A DNA stretch of 64,000 nucleotides, taken from assembly GCA_900466475.1 (NCBI GenBank), contig UBMI01000007.1:80569-144568 (forward strand). Reading direction: 5' to 3'. The position numbers and the translations under genes are program-made. Position 1 is the first letter of the stretch. Each line of letters begins with the position of its first letter. The notes beneath the pieces are model-generated. The model ran no database searches. It was not told the origin of the DNA and saw nothing but the letters and a program-made list of their open reading frames with translations. This DNA comes from Hyphomicrobiales bacterium (lineage in GTDB: Bacteria; Pseudomonadota; Alphaproteobacteria; Rhizobiales; Rhizobiaceae). Below are positions 55,634 through 64,000 of the stretch, one piece after another.

Positions 55634-56572
55634 CTATTCGCTTACCACGGTCCAGCTTGCGTCCGGGTTGAAATCCTTGATCGCTGCTGCGCGCTCTTCC
55701 GTTTTGGGGCCTAGATCACGCTGGTAGATGATGTTGGCGCCATTGATCACGAATGTCTGCACGCCCGTGACCCTGTATTTGACCGGCCAGGCAATCAGTG
55801 CAAAGCCGCCGGTCATATAACCGTTGATGATGTAGCTTTGTTTGCCCCCGAGCACGTTGTCACCCTGAGACGTCAGAATGCGGTAGCGATAGCCGAAATA
55901 GCCCTCCCCGCGCTTGGCGGCACCGAAAGCGGCGGTCTCGACGAGCGCGCTTGCCGGACTCTCCTCGGGATAGACGTTCGGATCCCAGTACAGGCCGTCA
56001 AGCTTGCCGGGACTGCTGATCAATTTCTTCGCGAATTCATAAATGCCATCGCCATCGCGGTCCTCGGATGCATATTGGTATTGGGCCGCGACATATTCGT
56101 GCATCGTGTCGATGGTGGCGAGTTCGTTTTCACCGATACGACGATTGGTAATCTCTTCGAGGCCGCGTTCGGTGTCAAAGGACCATTTGCCGTCCTTGTC
56201 TTCGGTCACCGGAAACGGCAGCGGCCAGAGCCGATCGCCGATCGCAACAATCTTTTTGCCGTCGAAATCCCGCAGGATCGCCTGCCGTTCCGCGCCCTCG
56301 CGGATTAATCCGTAAGCGATCACCGCCTCGTTACTGGAACGCAGCTTGTCCGCCTTGAGGCCAAGCAGAGCCGCGAGATCTTCGATATTGCCGGAACCGA
56401 GCACCGATTTCAGTTTGTCGAGCGCAAGCTCCGGCGTGTCGAATTTCGGTGAGGGGGTTGCCGCCACATATCCGGCGAGATCTGTCTGTACTTGCGAAAG
56501 CGCCGGCGCAGCCGGCATTGCGCAAAGCGCCGCCGCGAACATGAGCGGAATTACGGTCGATTGGCGTCTCAT
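55634..56572 (-). CDS. DUF2950-family exported protein
   Basis: The 312-residue product has a signal peptide (STVIPLMFAAALCAMPAAPA, cleaved near residue 22) and the DUF2950 pattern: 'FDTPELALDKLKSVLGSGN', DLAALLGLKADKL, a central 'GDRLWPLPFPVTEDKDGKWS', YVAAQYQYASEDRDGDGIYE, and a C-terminal 'FALIAWPVKYRVTGVQTFVI'. The family is periplasmic and of unknown activity, and is usually encoded next to DUF3300, as here. GGGAG precedes ATG 56572; ATG 56605 would overlap the DUF3300 stop. Confidence 0.85.
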   Translation of the reverse strand: MRRQSTVIPLMFAAALCAMPAAPALSQVQTDLAGYVAATPSPKFDTPELALDKLKSVLGSGNIEDLAALLGLKADKLRSSNEAVIAYGLIREGAERQAILRDFDGKKIVAIGDRLWPLPFPVTEDKDGKWSFDTERGLEEITNRRIGENELATIDTMHEYVAAQYQYASEDRDGDGIYEFAKKLISSPGKLDGLYWDPNVYPEESPASALVETAAFGAAKRGEGYFGYRYRILTSQGDNVLGGKQSYIINGYMTGGFALIAWPVKYRVTGVQTFVINGANIIYQRDLGPKTEERAAAIKDFNPDASWTVVSE

Positions 56573-56601
56573 GATGTAACTCCCTGAGCTGAAAAAAGGT
56601 C

Positions 56602-58020
56602 TCACCGCCGTCTGCCGCCACCACCGCCGCCACGCCCGCCGCCGCCCTGCGGGCGAGGCCGATGCTGTGCGGGGCGAGCAGACTGACGATGGGCGCCCAT
56701 GCTCTGCGATCCTCGTTTCGAGGCGACAGCTTCGCGCCGGCCGGACTGGACATTCCCAAGTGCGCTCGGCTGACGTCCCCGATTGTCGGGCCTGGCGGCC
56801 ATCTGCGGTTTATTGGGCCTGTTGGCGGATCTCTGCGCGGGTTTGGACGGGCGATTGGCCGCCTTCTGAGGACGCGCCTCCGGCCGGCCAGCTGCAGGCC
56901 GATTTCCTGCCGTTGGCCGGTTTCCTACTGCTGGGCGATCCCCTGCCGATGGCCGGTTTCCTGCCGCTGGGCGATCCTTGAGCCCCTGTGCCGTGCTCTT
57001 GCGGATATCGTCCGCACGCACTGAATTGGCGCGATTACCGGGCCTCTGGGCAGCCTGAATATCGTTTGCCCTGTTGCGCAACTGGTTGCGATTGTCAGCC
57101 TGCAGACCGGACTTGATCGCCGAGCGGTCCAGCTTCGAAAGCTGGTCCTTGCCGATGCTCAATTTGCTGCGGTCGACGTTGCTCCAGTCGACATCATTCC
57201 ACTTGAGCTTTCCATTGAAGTTGCGGTCGTTCAGGCAGTTGTTACAGTCGATATCGATATCGCCACCCCAGCGGCCGCCCCAGACACCCCAGTCATCCCA
57301 GTTGACGACAGCCGCCCAGGCGAGGCCGGTCACCGCGCCAGCAAAGAACGCGGCCCCAGGGTAATAATAGTTGTCGTAATAATTGGGGTAATAGGAGATC
57401 GGCGCCGACGCATAACCCGGTTCGTAGAGCATTTCCGGCGGATATTGCGGGATATAGATCTTTTCCGGATCCGTCGGCCGGATGATGATATTGTCGTTTT
57501 CGGTCACGACCGTCACCTTGTCATCCGTCTTGATGATGTTCTTTTCAACCGCCTCATCGCGAAGCTGCTGGATGGCAATCAGCACGTCCTTTTGCTGATT
57601 GGTGAGCGCATCGGCGAGCGATTGGGTCCAGTCGAGATCCTCGCTCATCATCTTGACGACGTCAGGATAATTGAGCAGGGAAACGACGCTGCCGTCCCAA
57701 TCACTCTTGGGCTTGAGATCGGAATTCTTCTTTTTTGCTTCCAGGAAGCGCTGCGCCTCGATGATCTGGAGAGGAAAGAGTGAGGCGGCGGAAATTGCTG
57801 CGACCAGTTCATCCGGATAGAGAGCGATCCGCGCCACAAGCACTTCGAGCTCGTCCTCCGACAGAAGCGTGGCCGCCGGTTGCTCGGCAGCCGCCTGCGC
57901 GGGCGCCGCCGCAGCAGGGGCCGGGGCTTGCGTCTGGGCTCGTGCCGGTAACGTCGGCTGCAGCGCAATGATTGCCAACGCCGATAACCCACCAAGCAGT
58001 TTGTGGGACAATGCTTTCAT
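56602..58020 (-). CDS. DUF3300-family exported protein with Arg/Pro/Gly-rich tail
   Basis: A signal peptide (LLGGLSALAIIALQPTLPAR) is followed by an Ala/Pro linker and the DUF3300 domain: LLSEDELEVLVARIALYPDE, 'LFPLQIIEAQRFLEAKK', and a hydrophobic YYPGAAFFAGAVTGLAWAAV patch. The last 170 residues are a low-complexity tail with repeats of the type GNRPxAG and ends in Gly/Arg runs. The tail may bind nucleic acid or anionic polymer; its role is unknown. ATG 58020 or GTG 58023 follow GGGAGG. It is cotranscribed with DUF2950. Confidence 0.85.
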   Translation of the reverse strand: MKALSHKLLGGLSALAIIALQPTLPARAQTQAPAPAAAAPAQAAAEQPAATLLSEDELEVLVARIALYPDELVAAISAASLFPLQIIEAQRFLEAKKKNSDLKPKSDWDGSVVSLLNYPDVVKMMSEDLDWTQSLADALTNQQKDVLIAIQQLRDEAVEKNIIKTDDKVTVVTENDNIIIRPTDPEKIYIPQYPPEMLYEPGYASAPISYYPNYYDNYYYPGAAFFAGAVTGLAWAAVVNWDDWGVWGGRWGGDIDIDCNNCLNDRNFNGKLKWNDVDWSNVDRSKLSIGKDQLSKLDRSAIKSGLQADNRNQLRNRANDIQAAQRPGNRANSVRADDIRKSTAQGLKDRPAAGNRPSAGDRPAVGNRPTAGNRPAAGRPEARPQKAANRPSKPAQRSANRPNKPQMAARPDNRGRQPSALGNVQSGRREAVASKRGSQSMGAHRQSARPAQHRPRPQGGGGRGGGGGGRRR

Positions 58021-58061
58021 CACGCACGTACCTCCCTTGGACAATTGAATGACAGATACGC

Positions 58062-58394
58062 TTACGGAAATTTCGGGCCGGTCTGGGGAGACCGCCTGAG
58101 CATTACGATTTTCGATTGGGCGATCGCCTCCCCCATCTCTTTCAACAGGGCATCGACGAGACCCGCATATTCCAGTCGCCGCGCCTCCCGAACAGCCTCC
58201 GGTAGCCTCTCGACATGGGCCAGAGCCTGCGCCGCAGCGGTGAGATCCTCACACATGCTGTGAAATGGCTCATTGATATAGAAAAGTCGCTGCACCAGCC
58301 GCTTCTGGTCGGGAAAATAAGTCTCAGCCGTCTCGAGGGCGGACAAATATGTCGAACCTTGTTCTCCCGACACCATCCCCGCCCCCGCCATCAA
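58062..58394 (-). CDS. Hypothetical protein (about 110 aa)
   Basis: A small acidic helical protein: YLSALETAETYFPDQKRLVQ, then RLFYINEPFHSMCEDLTAAA and a C-terminal 'YAGLVDALLKEMGEAIAQSK'. No domain is recognised. Several starts are possible (58394, 58391, 58376); the last follows a G-rich stretch. It lies 41 nt upstream of the DUF3300 gene on the same strand and is probably in that operon. Confidence 0.62.
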   Translation of the reverse strand: MMAGAGMVSGEQGSTYLSALETAETYFPDQKRLVQRLFYINEPFHSMCEDLTAAAQALAHVERLPEAVREARRLEYAGLVDALLKEMGEAIAQSKIVMLRRSPQTGPKFP

Positions 58395-58699
58395 ACTGCG
58401 CTAAGCAGATGAGGAAACTATATAACAGGGCGATCGGCAGCAGACGTAAAATACACGATCCTACGTTAGCCGGCTTTTGAAAAACCGCGGCAGTCCCGAG
58501 TGGCAATGCCGGCATGACCGCTGTTGCTCTGATCCCGCCCTTTTGCTTTCACATGGAGATCGTCCCCACAAACGGCAGAGTTTCCAATGCTTCAATAGAG
58601 CTTACGCGATGCTACGGGCCTCAGCATGAAAACAGGCCTAATATTCTGCCCTCGACAGCGATCAAACGGCTCGGCAAGGCCAGCCCGAAGGGAGCGACC
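58395..58699. promoter_or_regulatory. Divergent region between DUF3300 and DUF3302 units
   Basis: No supported gene is seen here apart from an upstream extension of the DUF3302 frame without known content. The region must hold the promoters of both divergent units; no clear operator was recognised. Confidence 0.35.
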
Positions 58700-59041
58700 G
58701 TGTTTCTCGACTATTTTGCCTTGGGCGTCCTGGTCTTTGTCTTCGTCACCCTTTTCTACGCGGTGATCGCAATCCACGACATTCCTCACCTCATGGCCAA
58801 AGCGCGCAATCATCCGCATCAGGACGCCATCCATGTCGCCGGATGGGTCAGCCTCTTCACCCTCCATGCAATCTGGCCGTTCCTGTTCATCTGGGCCACC
58901 CTCTACCGCGAGGATCGCGGCTGGGGCATACGCACGGATGGGAAGCTGTCGGCGGAAGCCGAAGCGAATGCTGAGATTGCCCGCCTTCACGCACGGATCG
59001 CCGACCTCGAAGCGCATACGCCGGAGAGGGAGAACGCCTGA
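58700..59041 (+). CDS. DUF3302 (YiaW-like) inner-membrane protein
   Basis: The 113-residue protein has two predicted membrane segments (YFALGVLVFVFVTLFYAVIA and VSLFTLHAIWPFLFIWATLY) with the conserved DIPHLMAKARNHPHQDAI between them, and a short coiled-coil tail (EAEANAEIARLHARIADLEA). It matches E. coli YiaW, which is encoded beside the HlyD-like YiaV, as here. GTG 58700 is preferred because GGGAG lies about 6 nt upstream; the frame is open to 58514. Its stop overlaps the next ATG by 1 nt. Confidence 0.82.
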   Translation: MFLDYFALGVLVFVFVTLFYAVIAIHDIPHLMAKARNHPHQDAIHVAGWVSLFTLHAIWPFLFIWATLYREDRGWGIRTDGKLSAEAEANAEIARLHARIADLEAHTPERENA

Positions 59042-60198
59042 TGGAACTACTCCTCATCCTGACTTATGCCGCGATCTGCTGGACGATCTTCAAGCTATTC
59101 AGGATCCCGGTAAATCAGTGGTCACTCGCAACCGCCGTCCTTGGCGGGATATTCATCATCTCGGGCCTTGTGCTTCTGATGAGCTACAATCATCCCTATT
59201 CGAGCGATGGGCGCATCTATTTCACGTCGGCTCCGGTCATCCCCGTCGTGGGAGGCCAGGTCGTCGACGTTCCGGTCACTGCGAACGCGCCGCTAAAGAA
59301 AGGCGACATCCTTTTCCGCATCGACCCCCGGCCATATCAGTTTGCAGTCGACCAAAAGACGGCAGCGCTTGCTGAAGCCAAGCAATCCGTCCTGCAACTG
59401 AAAGCCGCTCTCGACGCCGCCAATGCGGCAGTCACGGGGGCCGAAGCCTCGCGGGACAGATCCTTGCAGGCCTTTGAAAAGTTCCAGGCGTCGAACGAGA
59501 ATTCGAAATCGAGTGGCCGAGGCGCCGTCTATTCTGAACTCGAGGTCGAGAACCGGCGCGGCATCTATCTTACCGCGGAGGCAGCGGTCGATACGGCACG
59601 TGCGCAAGCGACACAAGCAAAGCTTGCTTATGAATCCGAGATCAACGGCACGAACCCGACGGTCGCGAGGCTGCAGGCCGAGCTGAACAACGCCGAATAC
59701 GAACTCGACCAGACGACCGTACGAGCGCCGTCTGACGGGTATGTTACGCAGGTCTTCCTGCGCCCAGGCATGATGGCCAATCCCCTGCCCCTACGCCCGG
59801 TCATGGTCTTTATCAACAGTGAGGACCGCATGCTGGCGGCAGCCTTCATCCAGAACTCGCTGCAACGTGTCCGCGTCGGTGATGATGCCGAGGTCTCCTT
59901 CAAGGCTGTGCCCGGCAAAATATTCAAGGCACGGGTGGCGGAGGTCATCGATGTGATGGCCCAGGGCCAATTGCAACCGAGCGGTGCGCTGATCGACCCG
60001 CAATCGCCCGAACGAACATCGCCCGGTCAGACCTTGGCCCGCATCGAGCTGCTCGAGAACACCGATCAGTATCAACTGCCCGGCGGCGTTGTCGCTGAGG
60101 TCGCGGTCTACACACATTATTGGCATCACGTCGCCCTCCTCCGCAAAGTGCTGCTGCGCATGAGCAGCTGGATGAACTACGTGTTCCTCGAACATTGA
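59041..60198 (+). CDS. HlyD-family (YiaV/EmrA-like) membrane fusion protein
   Basis: The 385-residue protein has two membrane segments at the N-terminus (LLLILTYAAICWTIFKLFRI and ILGGIFIISGLVLLMSY region), a lipoyl-like motif (VIPVVGGQVVDVPVTANAPL), a coiled-coil hairpin (about 95-210), the return 'TVRAPSDGYVTQVFLRPGMM' and a beta-barrel part. It is the partner of the DUF3302 protein. No ABC or MFS exporter is adjacent, so what it exports, if anything, is unknown. Confidence 0.9.
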   Translation: MELLLILTYAAICWTIFKLFRIPVNQWSLATAVLGGIFIISGLVLLMSYNHPYSSDGRIYFTSAPVIPVVGGQVVDVPVTANAPLKKGDILFRIDPRPYQFAVDQKTAALAEAKQSVLQLKAALDAANAAVTGAEASRDRSLQAFEKFQASNENSKSSGRGAVYSELEVENRRGIYLTAEAAVDTARAQATQAKLAYESEINGTNPTVARLQAELNNAEYELDQTTVRAPSDGYVTQVFLRPGMMANPLPLRPVMVFINSEDRMLAAAFIQNSLQRVRVGDDAEVSFKAVPGKIFKARVAEVIDVMAQGQLQPSGALIDPQSPERTSPGQTLARIELLENTDQYQLPGGVVAEVAVYTHYWHHVALLRKVLLRMSSWMNYVFLEH

Positions 60199-60279
60199 AG
60201 CAAAGGGTGGCGCCGACCCGGCGGTGCAAGCAAAAGCAAGGCACCGCGGGAGTAACGGCGACAGGATAAGGAGCCGGAA

Positions 60280-61998
60280 TTGATAGGCAGTCTTCCTATG
60301 TTGCGGGGCCTGGCCGGTTTCAACAAGGCCTGGTTCCGGAGTGATATCCCGGCCGGGCTGTCGATCGCCGCCGTCGGTCTGCCGAGCGCTATCGCCTATC
60401 CCGCCATCGCGGGGCTGCCGCCGGAGACAGGCATCTATGCCAGTATTGTCGCGCCGGTCGCCTATGCGATTTTCGGGCCTTCCCGGCTCCTGATCGTCGG
60501 GCCCGACGCTGCGACGATGACCGTGCTGGCAGCGGCGATGGGCACTATCATTGCTGCCGCACCGGCGGGAGGCGATGTCGATCGGGTCGCGGTTGCTTCG
60601 GCGCTTGCGTTGGGGGTCGGCATTTGCTGCTTAGCAGCAAAATTGCTGCGGCTCGGCGTTCTCGCGAGCTTCCTGTCCCGCCCCATCCTGGTCGGGTTCT
60701 TTGCCGGCGTCTCTCTCTCCATCCTGATCGGACAGATCGGTCGGTTTACAGGAGTAAAAATCGAATCCGACGGGTTGGTCTCGCCGCTTGTCGAGATCTT
60801 TGCCAAGAGCAGCCTGATTCACTGGCCTTCGCTTATCCTCGGCACTGCCATGTTCGCGTTGCTCTGGACCGTCCGTGGCTTCAATCTGAAAATCCCCGGT
60901 CCCGTCCTGGTCGTCGTTATCTCAGTTATCCTTTCGGCGCTCTTCGATTTTCGTGGTCGGGGTATTGCCGTCGTCGGCGACCTCCCAAGCGGGTTGCCGA
61001 GTTTTTCCCTGCCGGCTTTCTATCAGATGCCTCTCGACAAAATCATGATCGGCTCGGTCACGATCTTCCTCGTCAGCTTCGGCGCCGGTATCGTGACGGC
61101 GCGCAGCTTTGGATCGCGGACCGGCGAAGAGGTCGATGCCAATCAGGAGCTGATCGGGCTTGGTGCTGCCAATATCGCCCCGGGCCTTTTCGGCTCGTTT
61201 CCGATCAGCGCATCGGATTCCCGTACCGCCATAAACCTGTCGACGGGCGGCGTTTCGCAGCTCGCCGGGCTCGTTTCGGCGGCCACACTGATCGCGGCAC
61301 TGGTTTTCCTGCATGGGGCGTTGCGGATTCTTCCGATCCCTGCACTTGCGGCCATTCTCGTGGCAGCGGCCATCAGCCTGATCGATATTCGCGAGCTCAA
61401 GAAAATCTGGCGCATCAGCCGCATGGAGTTCGTCTTTGCGCTGATCGCCATGTGGGGAGCCATCAGTTTCGGCGTCCTCAACGGCGTGATCGTCGCCGTC
61501 GGCGCGACCTTCGTCTATCTGCTGCGCCAGACCATGTTTCCGCGCGACGGCCTGCTTGGCCGCATCGAAGGCCGGCATGGCTTCTTTGACCTTCAGCGCT
61601 ACCCGGAGGCACGCCCCGTTCCGGGCGCCGCCGTCTTCGCGGTTCAGGGCAGTATCCTGTTTTACAACGCCGACTATGTGCGCATCCGGCTGATGTCGGT
61701 CGCAAAGGAACTTCCCGCCGACACCAAATGCCTGGTGCTCGATGCCAGCGCCATCACGCAAATCGACAGCACCGGCGCCACCGCACTCGAGGCCGTGGCG
61801 GAATTGCTTGTGAAGCGAAACATCATCTTTGCGTTCGCCGATCTCAGCGATGAAAGCCGCGCCATTCTCGAGCGGGCCGGGATCATCAAGACAGTCGGCG
61901 CCGAGAATATTTTCAATGGCAGAGAAGAGGCGCTGCGAACGCTGATCGGCGATATCGACCAGATCGGCAATGTCGCAACGGCAAGCGCTGCCCCGTGA
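60280..61998 (+). CDS. SulP-family anion transporter with STAS domain
   Basis: The 572-residue protein has about 12 membrane spans typical of SulP sulfate/bicarbonate transporters (PAGLSIAAVGLPSAIAYPAI, 'LPPETGIYASIVAPVAYAIF', GSFPISASDSRTAINLSTGG) and a cytoplasmic STAS domain from about residue 440 (CLVLDASAITQIDSTGATAL). The TTG start has AAGGAG 6 nt upstream; ATG 60298 is an alternative. It transports a small anion such as sulfate or bicarbonate; which one is not visible. The next gene starts 20 nt after its stop. Confidence 0.9.
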   Translation: MIGSLPMLRGLAGFNKAWFRSDIPAGLSIAAVGLPSAIAYPAIAGLPPETGIYASIVAPVAYAIFGPSRLLIVGPDAATMTVLAAAMGTIIAAAPAGGDVDRVAVASALALGVGICCLAAKLLRLGVLASFLSRPILVGFFAGVSLSILIGQIGRFTGVKIESDGLVSPLVEIFAKSSLIHWPSLILGTAMFALLWTVRGFNLKIPGPVLVVVISVILSALFDFRGRGIAVVGDLPSGLPSFSLPAFYQMPLDKIMIGSVTIFLVSFGAGIVTARSFGSRTGEEVDANQELIGLGAANIAPGLFGSFPISASDSRTAINLSTGGVSQLAGLVSAATLIAALVFLHGALRILPIPALAAILVAAAISLIDIRELKKIWRISRMEFVFALIAMWGAISFGVLNGVIVAVGATFVYLLRQTMFPRDGLLGRIEGRHGFFDLQRYPEARPVPGAAVFAVQGSILFYNADYVRIRLMSVAKELPADTKCLVLDASAITQIDSTGATALEAVAELLVKRNIIFAFADLSDESRAILERAGIIKTVGAENIFNGREEALRTLIGDIDQIGNVATASAAP

Positions 61999-62018
61999 TG
62001 ACAGAAGGAGGGAGAGAC

Positions 62019-62861
62019 ATGGACGAGAATTACGAGCCGCAACTCGCCGATGGCGAGGAGCCCCGCACCGGCAAGGGCAAGAAGAAAAAGAAGTCATGGG
62101 ATTACGAGAAGGAGATCAGCCGCCTGCAGGTGGAATTGGCCCATCTGCAAGCCTGGGTCAAAAAATCCGGCGCACGGATCGTCATCGTCTTCGAAGGACG
62201 TGATGCTGCCGGCAAGGGCGGGATGATCAAGCGCATAACGGAAAGGGTCAGCCCGCGCGTCTTCCGGGTGATCGCCCTGCCCGCGCCGACCGACCGCGAG
62301 AAATCGCAGATCTACATGCAGCGCTACATCGCCCATCTGCCAGCCGCCGGCGAAATCGTGATCTTCGATCGCAGTTGGTATAACCGTGCCGGAGTCGATC
62401 GGGTCATGGGCTTCGCCAGCGACAAGAAGGCGCAGCGCTTCCTTGAGCTCGCACCGCGTTTCGAGGCCGCCATCGTCGAAAGCGGCGTCATCCTGCTCAA
62501 ATATTTCCTGACGGTCAGCGAAGAAGAGCAGGAACGGCGTTTCAGACGCCGGATCGACGATCCTCTGCGGCAATGGAAACTCAGCCCCATGGATGTCGAA
62601 TCCTACCAACGCTGGTGGGACTATACGCGCGTCTATGACGAGATGCTGCGGATGACCGACAGCAATCACGCGCCGTGGTGGATCGTGCCTTCGGATGACA
62701 AGAAGCGGGCGCGGGTCAACTGCATCTCGCACATTCTGCAATCGATCCCTTATGAGCGTGTGAAATTCGAGGCGCCGGATCTTGGGAAGCGCCAGAAGCG
62801 CCCGTCGGCCTATGTCGAGGATCGCGCAATCCGGCATGTGGTGCCCGACACGACGTCATGA
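62019..62861 (+). CDS. ppk2: Polyphosphate kinase 2 (PPK2)
   Basis: The 280-residue enzyme uses polyphosphate and nucleotides to interconvert GTP/ATP and polyphosphate. Walker A VIVFEGRDAAGKGGMIKRIT, lid and Walker B 'VIFDRSWYNRAGVDRVMGF', and 'WWDYTRVYDEMLRMTDSNHA' are all standard. A Lys-rich leader (about residues 10-28) precedes the domain. AGGAGG lies about 7 nt before ATG 62019; GTG 61995 and ATG 61998 are open but less likely. It is a single-domain class I-like PPK2. It is probably cotranscribed with the SulP gene. Confidence 0.93.
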   Translation: MDENYEPQLADGEEPRTGKGKKKKKSWDYEKEISRLQVELAHLQAWVKKSGARIVIVFEGRDAAGKGGMIKRITERVSPRVFRVIALPAPTDREKSQIYMQRYIAHLPAAGEIVIFDRSWYNRAGVDRVMGFASDKKAQRFLELAPRFEAAIVESGVILLKYFLTVSEEEQERRFRRRIDDPLRQWKLSPMDVESYQRWWDYTRVYDEMLRMTDSNHAPWWIVPSDDKKRARVNCISHILQSIPYERVKFEAPDLGKRQKRPSAYVEDRAIRHVVPDTTS

Positions 62862-62900
62862 CGATGGGTCCGGCTCGACATGCCGGGGATGGATGTAGCC

Positions 62901-64000
62901 ATGGAGCAGGTCAATGATACGGCCCCGCAACCGAGCGGTGCGGGGCAATTTTCGATCGAGGCGCGCGTCAGCGATCTCGTTCGATTGGGCATTATAGGGC
63001 TTTTTGCCTATTGGACACTGGAGCTTATCGCTCCTTTCGCGCTGATCGTCATCTGGTCGGCTATCCTTGCCGTGGCGCTGTTTCCGATGTTCGATGCACT
63101 CTCGCGGCTGATCGGCAACAGGCCGGTGATCGCGTCGATCGTCATCGTCGTCAGTTGCCTCGTCCTGATCATTGCCCCGCTTGCCCTCGTCGCCGTCAAT
63201 TTCGCCGACACTGTGCAGGCGTTGATCGGCAAGTTGCGGACGGAAGACTTCACCTTGCCTGCCGCCCCGGCTGCCATCAAGGAATGGCCTGTCATCGGCG
63301 AGCGCATCTATAATACATGGAACCAGATTGCCGGCGACCTGGCTTCTACCATCATCAAGTTTCAAGCGCCTATCCGCGAAGTGATGGGCGTCATCGTGGC
63401 AAAGCTCGCTTCGGTCGGCGGCGGTGTCTTGAGTTTCGTTGCCTCGATCCTGCTTTCCGGCCTGTTTCTAACGCGGGCCACGCCACTTGCTGCGGCAGTG
63501 CAGCTGCTGGCAAACCGGATCGGCGGCGAAAAAGGCGTCGGCTTTGCCCGGCTTGCCGGAAGTACGGTGCGGAATGTCTCGCGCGGGGTCATTGGCGTCG
63601 CCTTCCTGCAGACGCTGCTTTGCGGTTTATGCTTTGCCTTTTTCGACATCCCCGCACGCGGTGCGCTGACCTTTGCCGTCTTCATGCTCTGCGTGATGCA
63701 ATTGGGTCCTGGGCTGGTGCTTCTGCCCATGATCGTTTGGGCCTGGTTTTCCTGGTCCTATGGCACCGCACTTATCTTTACCTGCCTGGCGATACCGATC
63801 ACGGTGGTCGACAATGTCCTGAAGCCCATATTGATGTCGCGCGGTCTCTCGACCCCGATGCTCGTGATCCTGATCGGGGTCATCGGCGGTACGCTATCAC
63901 ACGGGCTTCTCGGGTTGTTCCTGGGGCCTGTAGTCCTCAGCGTCTTTTACGAATTGCTGCGAGCCTGGGCCTGGCCAGCGGCAGCGTCAACCGGATCCGA
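62901..64000 (+). CDS. AI-2E/PerM-family membrane protein, truncated at window edge
   Basis: The frame opens MEQVNDTAPQPSGAGQFSIE and stays open to the window end (366 codons). It shows the usual layout of the AI-2E/PerM family: paired N-terminal spans (LGIIGLFAYWTLELIAPFAL, VIASIVIVVSCLVLIIAPLA), a long soluble loop (about 100-165), then C-terminal spans with the motif 'DNVLKPILMSRGLSTPMLVI' and GVIGGTLSHGLLGLFLGPVV. Members are implicated in export of autoinducer-2 or ion/proton exchange; the substrate is unknown. It follows PPK2 by 39 nt and is likely cotranscribed. The C-terminus is outside the window. Confidence 0.85.
   Translation, partial: MEQVNDTAPQPSGAGQFSIEARVSDLVRLGIIGLFAYWTLELIAPFALIVIWSAILAVALFPMFDALSRLIGNRPVIASIVIVVSCLVLIIAPLALVAVNFADTVQALIGKLRTEDFTLPAAPAAIKEWPVIGERIYNTWNQIAGDLASTIIKFQAPIREVMGVIVAKLASVGGGVLSFVASILLSGLFLTRATPLAAAVQLLANRIGGEKGVGFARLAGSTVRNVSRGVIGVAFLQTLLCGLCFAFFDIPARGALTFAVFMLCVMQLGPGLVLLPMIVWAWFSWSYGTALIFTCLAIPITVVDNVLKPILMSRGLSTPMLVILIGVIGGTLSHGLLGLFLGPVVLSVFYELLRAWAWPAAASTGS

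Noticed and set aside
1-64000. CRISPR arrays, rRNA operons, phage integrase or plasmid replication genes
   Set aside because: Looked for by repeat pattern and protein motifs; none seen.

Overview
The window looks like chromosome or chromid DNA of a Rhizobiaceae-type alphaproteobacterium (Rhizobium/Agrobacterium/Sinorhizobium group). Evidence: a bioBFDAZ biotin operon behind a BioR-type palindrome, a RIME-like rhizobial intergenic palindromic element of about 109 bp, two complete carbohydrate ABC uptake operons, DUF982, DUF3300/DUF2950 and other families typical of rhizobia, and GC-rich coding sequence throughout. I cannot name the species from the sequence.

Layout. 1-84: start of an IS3-type transposase OrfA running off the left edge. 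91-5654: a type I secretion locus (membrane fusion protein, ABC exporter with a degenerate signature motif) with two glycine-rich, probably exported proteins, followed by an orphan LuxR-type regulator. 7367-21454: a catabolic block of three transcription units (RidA-RpiR-SDR-GH20-MFS on minus; NTF2-like-MlrC-type M81 protein-PLP enzyme on plus; Gfo/Idh/MocA-two permeases-solute-binding protein-ATPase on minus). They share an AT-rich GATGAAA/TTTCATC-like motif in their promoter regions, so they are probably one RpiR-controlled regulon for an amino-sugar-containing compound. 21866-26736: CDC48/p97-type AAA ATPase, aldo/keto reductase and an O-methyltransferase.

27721-36174 is the most unusual region: a SARP-type regulator, a vanadium-haloperoxidase/PAP2-fold protein with an Asn-Lys repeat, a cytoplasmic-looking subtilase, an HEXXH protein resembling peptide beta-hydroxylases of RiPP pathways, an E1/ThiF-like adenylating enzyme, a DUF982 protein and a small unknown protein. 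It looks like an undescribed peptide- or protein-modification system.

36570-41596: biotin operon bioB-F-D-A-Z, each gene overlapping the next by 4 nt. 41657-46462: acetyl-CoA hydrolase/CoA-transferase, then a periplasmic binding protein paired with a chemoreceptor but with no permease. 46767-52477: a GntR/HutC-type repressor divergent from a sugar ABC operon plus a GNAT acetyltransferase, with a NagR/DasR-like operator placed exactly in the promoter spacer. 52571-58394: a TPR regulator, small unknown proteins, a CYTH-domain protein, and the DUF3300/DUF2950 envelope pair. 58700-64000: DUF3302 + HlyD pair, SulP anion transporter, PPK2 polyphosphate kinase and a truncated AI-2E/PerM-family membrane protein leaving the right edge.

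No rRNA, tRNA or CRISPR array was found. Start codons were chosen from Shine-Dalgarno sequences and neighbour spacing and are often internal to the longest open frame.
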